Shown piece by piece: positions 1 to 9,800 of a stretch of 64,000 nt of DNA (positions are counted from its first letter, which is position 1; the number at the start of each line of letters is the position of its first letter). The stretch is taken from the NCBI GenBank assembly GCA_932294295.1, contig OW028573.1, positions 17,752,155 through 17,816,154 on the forward strand. The letters run 5' to 3'. The notes beneath the pieces were generated by a model. It ran no database searches, was not told the DNA's origin, and worked only from the letters and a program-made list of their open reading frames with translations. This DNA is from Alitta virens (taxonomy: Eukaryota; Annelida; Polychaeta; Phyllodocida; Nereididae). A program made the position numbers and the translations under genes.

Positions 1-102
1 GATGTACTCTGAGGAAAGTCTCCTGAAAGCCTGAAACATCATTTAGCATGTTTAGACTGTAATAGACATACATCTGTCATATTATTTCAATCATTAGCAG
101 TT

Positions 103-232
103 ATATTCCCATATAATTTCCTTAAATTCCCCTATGTTCCCGTATATTCCTATAAATTCCCATAAATTCCCAATTTTCCCAAAAATTTCCACGAAAAATT
201 TCTGCTGTGAAAATTCCCGGGAATTTTGCATC
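103..232. repeat. Degenerate AATTCCC-rich tract
   Basis: The motif AAATTCCCA and close variants recur about ten times in 130 bases. It has no fixed period and no coding potential in any frame. It looks like an eroded simple repeat. Confidence 0.5.
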
Positions 233-314
233 CCTATTCCCTCCATCCCCACCCGATTTTATAATTAATAAGTTACCCTTATCTTACATGTTTTGATGTT
301 CATGCTCACTATAC

Positions 315-452
315 AGTTAGTTGCATCAAAAACGGGCTGTCAAATTGAACTTAGACAAAGCTAGACAACTTCTGCTATACAATGCTACCTACCACTAAAC
401 GGAACTGTCTGCCTATAGCTGGCTACTCAAAGCCACATCTAAAAGTACATAT
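315..452 (+). repeat. Dispersed repeat, copy A (partner at 37.93 kb)
   Basis: About 130 bases match 37930-38068 in the same orientation. Shared landmarks are GTCAAATTGAAC, AAAGCTAGACAACTTCTGCT and CTAAACGGAACTGT. The small reading frame across it (382-609) is not preserved in the partner, so I treat it as a noncoding repeat. Confidence 0.7.
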
Positions 453-698
453 TTATTTATGTTACCAAGGTTTATTTTTTTCAGTGGTGGTAGGTGTAAG
501 CCGAATATTAGATAGAAGTAGACAGAAGCAGCTGGCTTTAGTCGGTTATAGGTACAGCCAGGATAGGTGGCTACAGCTGTCTAGAGTCAACCATATTTTT
601 TTTAACTAACTATATATATAACTCCCTGTGTTGTATTCTAATGATTAATGTAAACTTAACTACTCTGTCAAATTCCTTGCTCCCCACCAGGATTCTAG

Positions 699-1080
699 GG
701 GTGGGGGCCTAGCTAAGTGGTAGCGCGCTGGACTTCCAACCACTGGGTACGGGGTACAATTCCCGGTCGAGCCTATGTTGGATGGCTGTTTCATCCTTCG
801 TTTCATTGCCATGGTCCCTACCTGTCCTAGGGTGGGGGCCTAGCTCTGTGGTAGCGTGCTGGGCTTCCAACCACTGGGTCCCTGGTTCAATTCCCGGTTG
901 AGCCTATGTTGGATTGCTGTTTCATCCTTCGTCTCATTGCCATGGTCCCTGCCTGTCCTAATTAGCCCATCAGATGCCGAAATACAGGATGTAAAGCCCT
1001 AATCCACCCACTCACCCTACCTGTCCTAATTAGCCCATCAGGTGCAGAAATACAGGACGTAAAGCCCTAATCCACCACCA
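699..1080 (+). mobile_element. Dimeric tRNA-Gly(UCC)-derived SINE
   Basis: Two tRNA-like heads lie in tandem, starting near 699 and 831. Each has an A box (TAGCTNNGTGGTAGCG), an anticodon-arm sequence CTTCCAA (UCC, glycine) and a B box (GGTTCAATTCCCGG). A shared tail follows, ending in ACAGGACGTAAAGCCCTAATCC. The tail is itself duplicated after 1016. The flanks at 682-696 and 1081-1094 read CCCCACCAGGATTCT and CCCCACCAGGTTCT, a likely target-site duplication with one indel. Single-head copies lie at 54382, 56926 and 58637. Confidence 0.88.
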
Positions 1081-1163
1081 CCCCACCAGGTTCTTGCTCC
1101 CCCAAATTCACCAAGACCCTCTCCTGCAGGAAGGCCTGATAAAGAGTCTTGCATCAAGACTGG

Positions 1164-1302
1164 GTTGGCCAAGTGTTGGCCTGTTGCCAGCCTAATCACT
1201 AATGAATAGGTTATAGATACTCTGATTCCAGCTGTTGTCTGGTTGACCCAATGTTGGCTCACTGTTAGCTGGCCCAGTGTTGGCCAAATTCCAGCCCAAA
1301 GT
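1164..1302. repeat. Degenerate TTGGCCAA/TGTTGGC repeats
   Basis: TGGCCAAGTGTTGGCC with CCAGCC downstream (from about 1164) recurs as TGGCCCAGTGTTGGCC with CCAGCC (from about 1270). Extra copies of ATGTTGGC lie between them. No protein signal is seen. From here to 2190 I found nothing else I could support. Confidence 0.45.
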
Positions 1303-2190
1303 TGTATCCCGAATAGGAGGGAGTTAACTAAAGGTTAGTAAACTCCCAAATATGAGGGATATAACTAACTTTTACTCAACTAGACATATTTACTCATTTG
1401 TTTGATTGTTTGTTTTGTCTTAATGCCTTTATTACGCTTTTCGTTAGTATATCCCGCAAAAGGACATAAAGTGGTTACACATAGAAATATCATGTTCACA
1501 CCATTGCATCACAAGCCGAACAATTCAGCCAATCACATGCAGAATTTACGTACCATGCATGTGATGTCATATGATTTGCAAGAAAAATAAAATTTCAATT
1601 AAACGTAATTATTGTAATTATTACGCGGATAATAACCAATTTTTGAGTATTTGTATTATTTTTTCCTCTGTATTGATACAGAGTTTCCATTTTGTAGATC
1701 ATGGTGTTTTCTGTATATACAGTCGAACCTGCCCTAACGGTCACCTGATTGAATCAGGAGCAGCCAACTGGGGCCTGCCAACAGTGGTCAGCCCACAGTG
1801 GTCAGTCTGATTCCTCCCAAACGATTTACTATTGTTTTAGATCCTTAATACAGCAAACACATGCTGTCTGGCCAGCCCTCAGCAATTTCTCTCTCATATT
1901 ATGTAAAATTGAATCAGCACATGCAGGCTCATCTTCCTAAAGCAAGCCGTGCGGAGACTGAGGAGTTGCGTTGGGAAGATGATGCAGGATATTAGTCTTT
2001 ATACATCCTTATCTCAACCTCCAATTATTTTATTGCTATTTACTGAAGATTTACTAGCCCCTGTGTTAAATTGTCTATCAGGGTAAAAACTATATAGTAT
2101 TATTCATAAAGTTGTGACAAAACTACCGTTGATAAGTTTAATGTTGTATGGTATGAACTTGGAGGAATTAGATTAATTAATTCCTCCAAA

Positions 2191-2538
2191 GAATGAATGA
2201 CCTGGAGTGTCTGGCTGCATGTGGGTGCTCTTTTTGGACTGCAACCTGATACTTCTCATGAGATCGCATAAAATCCACTTTCTGAGACACTTTTTATTTG
2301 CCAAAGTCCTATTGCAACACCCAGGAAATATACTTTGCTGGAGTGTCTTTCAATGGCTAGCCTTTACAATTCTGTCCAACTTTTGTCTACAGGCAGTGGT
2401 AACATTACAAGACTCAAGATTCAAGCCGAATTTATTTGCCTTCATACAGGTGACAATATAACAAGTTGAAACAATCAATATAATCTATTTACAGTGTATG
2501 AGAGGCCATATGCAGCCAGATACTCCAGGTCATTCATA
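2191..2538. mobile_element. MITE with ~30-bp terminal inverted repeats
   Basis: The left end GAATGACCTGGAGTGTCTGG (about 2195) is mirrored at the right end near 2510-2538, where the reverse complement reads GAATGACCTGGAGTATCTGG. Both ends continue into GCTGCAT(G/A)TGG. The element is about 350 bp with no transposase. The hydrophobic reading frame inside (2207-2461) starts within the inverted repeat and is not credible as a gene. Confidence 0.7.
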
Positions 2539-2539
2539 C

Positions 2540-3174
2540 CTTACAGTAACATGCAATTGCACAATAAGATAACACCGTTTGTATGACTGATGTAGGCCTA
2601 TAGAACTTCTATAGGCCTAGAAGAGTTCCATTATTTTCCGATCTCCTTTAAAATACCGGAGTTTTCTAAGAAAGTACAATCGCATATTCACTTTCTTGTA
2701 AATATTCATATTTCTAAAGCATGCGAAGGAGTGTGGCTTGCTTCAGAAAGATGGTAAATATTGTTAACAATTATAGTACCAAGTACTTATACCCTTCGAC
2801 CACTGATTCACCTTTGATTACAAGTGGTTCATGATTGGTTACATTTTTTACTCTAAAGTCCATGATCATTTCTTTCGTTTTCGTCACATTATGAGGAGGC
2901 GTGTTGATTTGTAGGCAGTCATTGCTTCTGCTATGATCTGTTAATTCTAGTGGGCAACTGAATAGACTTGCTGACCATTGCACTTAATTAGGCATTCACT
3001 TCAGTTCATGTAATATACTGAGAAGTGCAATTAAGACTGCACACTGTGGAAATATGGATTGGATCAACTCCTATAATTACCTCTGTAACGAATGCTTCTT
3101 TCACGAAAATGTGATCCTATAATATCTTGTTTATTGCAGATTGACTGAACGCATTGTACTGGACGCATTGCACC
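2540..3174 (+). promoter_or_regulatory. Upstream region of the TIR-STING gene
   Basis: No coding exon with transmembrane helices was found here, so the gene seems to lack the usual N-terminal STING membrane domain. A splice-acceptor-like sequence (TCTTGTTTATTGCAG) ends at 3139, 35 bases before the ATG. This suggests a 5' UTR intron, with the real promoter further upstream. I saw no convincing TATA box or interferon-type element. Confidence 0.35.
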
Positions 3175-3813
3175 ATGGCATCGCCAACCAGCACATCCGA
3201 CGCCATATGTGGGATTTGGATAGCAAAAGACGAAGAGGCTGGGAAACATATTTCCCAATACATCAGAGATAATTTGAATCAAGAGATTGTCAAAGCTGAT
3301 CTGGAGAACCTGAGCCTTCTTCAGGTAAATCCATTTATAATCTTTTGGCTTCAGTGCTTATGATGATGACAATTAAAACTGTGAATGTAAGAGGTATGCA
3401 CGTATTGCCATAAAAGCTCATATTGTTCGAATGACATTATGTAGCTTTGTCCAACTTTCAATGTACATTAGTTGTAGAGCAGTGCATGAAGACGATTGTG
3501 ATATGACAATGCACTGTGAACATCACCTGCTATGCTCTCTTCCAGGAAGACAACAAATACAACAGATATGTTGTCCTGCTTTCGAGACATTCAGTAAAGG
3601 ATCACACATTCATGGTGTTTCTCACACCGATTCTGTACCAACTGCACTACCTGAAACTGATTTCCAAAGTGGTGTTGGTCGTCATTGACAAAAAGTTTCA
3701 AGAAGAGAAACATCTGCCTATCAACTTGTATAGTTATGATAGAGAGATTGCTATTGCAGAAAAAGGAAAATTCCAGGAGAATGATCTACAAAATATTTGC
3801 ATTCAACTTTCAG
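3175..3813 (+). CDS. TIR domain 1 (exons 1-2 of the fusion)
   Basis: The ATG at 3175 sits in a strong context (CACCATGG). Exon 1 ends at 3324 (TTCAG|GTAAAT, phase 0). Exon 2 runs 3546-3813 (CTTCCAG|GAAGAC to TTTCAG|GTAAAA, phase 1). The protein has an alternating strand/helix pattern: strand CGIWIA with acidic KDEEAGKH, a long helix, then RYVVLLSRHS in the position of the TIR VxLS strand, then KVVLVVID. TIR similarity is clear in pattern but divergent. The helix after the VLLS strand shows no Glu at the usual NADase position, so this copy may be scaffolding only. A degenerate TIR is the best call. I could not run a profile search. Confidence 0.72.
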
Positions 3814-6800
3814 GTAAAACAAAAAGATGAGTATTATATATACATGTATTTACCTCTGCTTAGGCATAATTTACCAGGTACTTTATATTGTGTTTAAATG
3901 GAGTTTAAGAGAGCAACTAGTAAAGAGCAAATCTCTGATACAACATAGGGTGTTGCAAGAATTCTGTTTTGTACACTTACAAACTTAATTGAAGTCATTC
4001 TCATGGTCTAACTTACATTTAAATGTATGAATGTTTTACAGAACAGCCCCAAAGAATTAAAGATGTCCTTCCAATAGGCAATGTTGGCATTGGGTTGGCA
4101 TGGAGCTATTTCTATGGGTATCTTAACCTCATTTTGCCAGGTAAGTAGTAACTGTTGGTTTTAGAACAAATGTACATGTATTTGTACCATGGGTCTTATT
4201 TTAGGGGGGGGGGGGGTGGGGGACAGGGGGCATGTGCCCCCCCCCCCCCCTCACACTTTTTCACAAATTTTGTAGCATTGCAATGCATATTATTGTGGAA
4301 ATCGAGGATTTCCCCCCCCCCCCTCCTTTTCCCCAGCAAGAAAGGCTTATGATATGTAAAAGTGTTTTAACAACTGAGCATTCAATGTATTACATCTCAA
4401 ATTTTAATGTTTACAGGAATAAATGAAAGGATTAAAAATTCTGATCTCTACAAAAGCAACCCAGAAAGGATGAGCACCAATTTCTTCATAATAATCCCTG
4501 AGTCCTGCAAAACACCAACTCAATTCAGTGAAGTTGACAAAAGATTTAGAACTGAAGGACCTTTGGATGAGGGGATAAAGAAGAACAGGGCTGGGCAACC
4601 AGAGCGACTCTACAAGAATTTTGTGCATAGAATTGAAGGCAACAACCAAGAGGTAATGCTGTACACTTTTCTATGTGGTCTTGTACTTAATGAGGATCTG
4701 ATACAAGGTCGATCATTCCATATATGTGTACACGGTAAATCTTTTCAAGTGCTCAAGTGCACACTAGTGAAAGAAGTTCTATTACAGTAGATTTCATAGA
4801 CTTGGAAACTAAACACCAAAGGATGTCATGTGAATCCCATTGACCAAGGTTGTCCCTCAGCCAATAGGAGTCCTGGATTTACATAACGTCCTCAGGAGTT
4901 CAGTTTCCAAGTATTTGAGTTCTGCTGTAATGGTTGGTGCTGTTTTGTCTCAAACTTACCCTTATTTTGTACCTTTACATGAATATCGTTATTTCTGTGG
5001 AGAGTTTGCCACCCCTGTTCTGTCTCTACAAAAAATGTTGGAAGAGGGAAAAATAGATGAGAGGGAGATGGACAAACAGATGGTGTTATTTCGACACAGC
5101 CTGATGAGAATAATCAACTTCAAGCGAAATCCTGATTGCGTTGGTAAAGCGGTAGTTGTCAGCTATGCAGACAGCAGTGAAGGCCATTCACTTGCTACAA
5201 AAATACATGAAGAAATATGCCAGCAAAATGAAAACGAGCCAATGGAAGTCACTGATTCAGAGGTTTGTGCACACATTCAAAGTTTAAAAAAAGTATTTTA
5301 TGATTACAATAAATACAATATTTAAACTTCTTCCTACAAGGCAGCGCCTCTATACTTAATAGTGGGAAGTATTACGTCGAGATTATTTAGATAGGGGATT
5401 TTGCTTTCAATGATCTTTGCAAGCAGATTTAATGAATATTACAATAAAGTTTCAAAAAGTACTTTCAGAGTGCAAGTTCATCTTCTGGATCATGCTCAAG
5501 AACTCCGGCTACTTTAAGTTATGTAGGAAGTTATGTGTACATTCCTATTCTGGGAATTATTTCTGGCAAAGATGAAGTTGGCAAATGGTGGGTGAAGTCA
5601 ATCACTGAATTTTGCAGTGCAGACTTGACTCTTGCTGTCCGAGAGTACGATTTCGAAAACTTGAATCTGAAGTTAGGAAAACCCACCTTAGTGGATTTGG
5701 ACAAAAGACGTAATGAGGAAACAGAAAGTGATAAGCTGCTGATTATTCTCTCTGAAGACTTCAAGAGTGAAGTGGAAAAACATGCAGATGAATTGATTAA
5801 ACATCCGATATGGTTTCCAAGAACAACATTCATAGTAGAACTGGAAAACATTCCAAATTGGCTGGAGAAGAGTGGTGTAGATTACATTGATGTAAGAAAG
5901 AATAAGATATGGAGAAGAATATTTGGCTCCCTTTTTGGTAAGTGTTTAATTTCAATGTTAAACTTGTGGGAAATTGTGAAAATACAGACAGCTTCATGTT
6001 GTTGTCCCTCCGGGAACGAATTAAGTCCGAAGAAGGTTATTGCGTTCATCAGTGTCCGTCCAGTGGGCATGGCACGTTTCCTGCAATGAGCAGAACTCAC
6101 CAGCAGTACTCAGACAAATGCTCTTACCCTGATGACATTTCATGTAGTATTACTCTATATGGCATAGTTGTGACTTCGATAGTCACACTAACATATCTTA
6201 GCTAGGGGAGAAGAGGGCAAGATGAAACGTTGGGCAAGATCAAAAATCATTAATTGCATAAATTCTTCTGTTGATATATATGTAAGCAATCATGTTGTTC
6301 AAGTGACACCATAAGCTGTATCGATCAGAAACCTGGGGGCTTGTCTACAAGGGAAAATGTAAATTGTCTTCTTATAAGAAGATACTTCAAACAACATAGA
6401 GAAAATTACACATGTTACTGTTGCATCTTCGACGGGTGTCAAAACTGTTTGTGAATATTGGGCCATAACAAACCCAAATAACATATGCAGTCTACTAAAT
6501 TGTTTAATATGGAATAAAAGTTAAAAAAAACCAAAAAAAAAAACCGGTTTATGTTTATTGATATGGTAGGGCAAATATACAGTGTGTCATCTTGCCTGAA
6601 TCGGTGTCTCATCTTGCTTGCGCTGTTCCTAAGAAGGGACACGAGTACAAACTATTACATTGTTTATATAACTAAATCATTGTCTTATTGTTTCAGATAT
6701 CAAAGACTATGTTTTTACATATTAGCGCATACACCAATGCCTTGCTGACAAATAGACTAACTATGTAGGCTTTTAAATAACTTTTACATATTTAACAAGA

Positions 6801-9800
6801 AGTTAAGTAGTTCATCTTGCCCTTGTCTCTCATATGTTTTAGAAAAATTGGAAAAAAACAAAGAAGTTTTTTTACATCTAATTGGCCAGAATGTCTATAA
6901 TAGTGTAGTTGAACCTTATTGGAAAAAAACCTGGATTACCTGCCTCTAAAGAGCATTGCCTAGTTGTCTTTAAGCATTAAACTAATGGACTAAAGGGGCA
7001 TTCACACTATCACATATAAGACCTACATATGACCAAAGGAACGTGAAAAATTGGCTATACGTGAGGGCTCACTCATAGCTCTTTTAATCACGTATTAATT
7101 CCTTCCACGAGCATATGTGAGGCAGTCGTAGATTGCTCGATAGACGTCCGTCAACTGCTCACCGAACGACGGCGAACGTCTGTCAATCGCTCGCCAAACG
7201 TCCGTCGCCAAGCATACGTGAGGCATACGTGAGGCACTTGTAGATCGCTCGTATATCGCCCGTGCGAGTGGTTCAAGGATGGGCACGGAAGACGATGAGC
7301 GGGCGACAGACATCTGCCGAGCGTTTTATGAGCGTTCCACGTGAGTGGATGACAAGTATATACGAATGTACGTAGAACGTACGTAGAACGTACATAGAAC
7401 GTACATAGAACGTACGCCAAGTGACTCCAGAGGGAGTTAAGTAAATAATATAAACAATTTAGTCGTAGAACGTCCGCCAAATTTAAACATGTTTAACAAT
7501 TTTTGCCCTCTCCATGTATGGTCTAGCTGATTTAGCGCTAACAGGAGCGTTCTACGAATTAGCGCGAGTATATGTAAATGCTCGGCAAGTGAATCAAGTA
7601 TGGACAAGGATGAGCAAGAGTAAAAAAAATTTTCATCCGTCGCCATCCCGAATGTCCTAGGTCTTATCTGTGACAGTGTGAACGCCCGTTAAGACTGGGT
7701 TGGTAGTTCATTTTCATGGAATTTCCTACTCACCGTTATATTGTAGGAACTTGTGCTGTGGAAGGAGAAAAGAATAAACGATGGCAGGGGTATGCAGGTA
7801 AGAGTAACTACTATTCTAAAGGCTTCAAGTGAAATGACAAGCTGACTTTAATCATAGAAGTTGATATTGTTTTAAAAGAATCACCAAATGAAGTCGCCAG
7901 CAAAAGAGATAGGCCTATGTTTTGAAGACCAGAGTCATTCTGGATGCATTGTATGGTGTTTCTGGATATAAATCTTTCATTTGTTGCTTTTTTTTTCAGG
8001 GGGTATACAATACCAAGCCGATCGTCTTCCCATTGGTCTTGTTGCTGAAGGTCTTGCTTGGTCTTATTACCTCAACTACTTGGAATTACTGGGGCCCAGT
8101 AAGTAGCTGTTAGCACTCTTCAACTCTATTATTATTGTAAAATGTGAATGTTTTGGGGTTTACAGTGTGCTATCAAAAACTATCAAATGTGGATAATATC
8201 AGATAAGTGTACTGCACATGTTCAGATTCATACCACTTTTGTGACTTTTGGGTAGGATTATAAAGATGTTTAACATAGGCACTGCTCGTATTAACATTTA
8301 TCTTGCCCATATTAAACTTCGGCATTTATAGTTGAAATTAGTATAGTTTAATATGGGCATTTTAGTGGATATGCATATATATGCTTAGGATTTATAGCTC
8401 ATTACCTAAATACAATCAAGCAAAAAGAATTATGCATTTTCCATATTAAGTTTCATCACAGCATTAGCGAGACAAAAGTATGCCCATATGATCCAACTTA
8501 CGCTACTTATTACACCTGAATGGGGTGAGGCAGTATTGATTGGCAGTTGAACCTAGGCCTTTATTGATCTAGCCCTGAAGACCCCTGTGTGTTAGCATGG
8601 GTCCCCGGGGCTAATATTGATCCTACACAACGGAATGAGGAATCACTCAGTATTTTATCTGTCCATGTGTAGGACAGTTCGAGCTTTTTTTACCTATCCG
8701 TAGATGATTTAAGATATTTTGTATTGTACTTGATACAAGAGCACTACGTACATAACTTCATGCCTACCTACTGGGTTTACATTGATTATTTAAAACGAAA
8801 TTGCAAAGTTTGCGGTTGTGTAGATGACCAACATTAAGTATAGTATAGAGACCTAAATATTATTCAACAGTATGTCAATAAAATGAAATTTGGGATTCTT
8901 ACTTTCGTAATTAACGTTTTGTACTTTTCATATTGTGTCAATTTTTCTAAGCAATTTGTATTAATTTCTCATGTACTCATGCAATTTTTATTGTGAATTT
9001 AGCAATGGCAGAAAGAATAAAGGAGACAGAATATTTCTCAAAAGGGATTATGCCAAGCAAATTGTTCATCCTGCTGCCCTACTCCTGCTTCAGGTATGCT
9101 CTTTTCATAATTTATGCCATAAACGGAACACAAATATGGTTCTGTAAGAATTTTTGTAAGTATTAAATGCCCATAGAACGTCGAATGGAGCCTTATGGTT
9201 AATGTGTTAAAACATCTAGTTTTGAGCAAGATTTAATACATTAAAAAAGTTTGATTTGAAAAAACGAGTATGACATTTGACCTTTTAAAAGAGTACATGT
9301 ATTACCAGAGATCACAGTTCAAGGTCAAATGTTAAATACAGGCTGCGCTGCAGCAAAACCCTCAGTGAATCCCACAAAGCACACAGGCATCATTAATATT
9401 GCTTACGGGCATAACACTTTCGTTTCCAAAGCAGAACACCAATACTAATGCACTTACTTTAATAAATTGTATACAGTAATACTCTATATATGGCCTGGTT
9501 GTTCTGCTCAGGTTTTCCATTATGAAATTGATGTCAAAATGAAGTTTGAACAGTGAAAATATAATTTAGATATATATTAACAAAATTTCACTCATATAGG
9601 GTAAATAGTGTCTTTGATACGGAGGTTTGAAAAGTAAGGATTTCCGCTATTTTCCCTTTTTCTTTTAAATAATTCTCTGGAATTTAAAGGCATGAGATCC
9701 CCAAAAGACACCACAACACTATTTTAGACAGTTGTGTTTCAAAAACTAAAAATTCTATTGTTTCCAAATTTTGCAAAACATAGCCGACATGTCAATGTGA

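Noticed and set aside
701..771. True tRNA-Gly genes at SINE heads (also 832, 54383, 56930, 58640)
   Set aside because: They share one downstream tail, are flanked by target duplications, and have weak acceptor-stem pairing. They are SINEs.
2207..2461. Hydrophobic 84-codon frame as a possible STING transmembrane exon
   Set aside because: It lies inside a MITE and overlaps its inverted repeat. It resembles no STING membrane segment and has no fitting splice sites.
4155..4426. Gly- and Pro-rich frames in the intron
   Set aside because: They are produced by poly-G and poly-C runs.
7095..7646. Several minus-strand Arg/Ser-rich frames
   Set aside because: They are by-products of CpG-rich micro-repeats in the Harbinger-like MITE.
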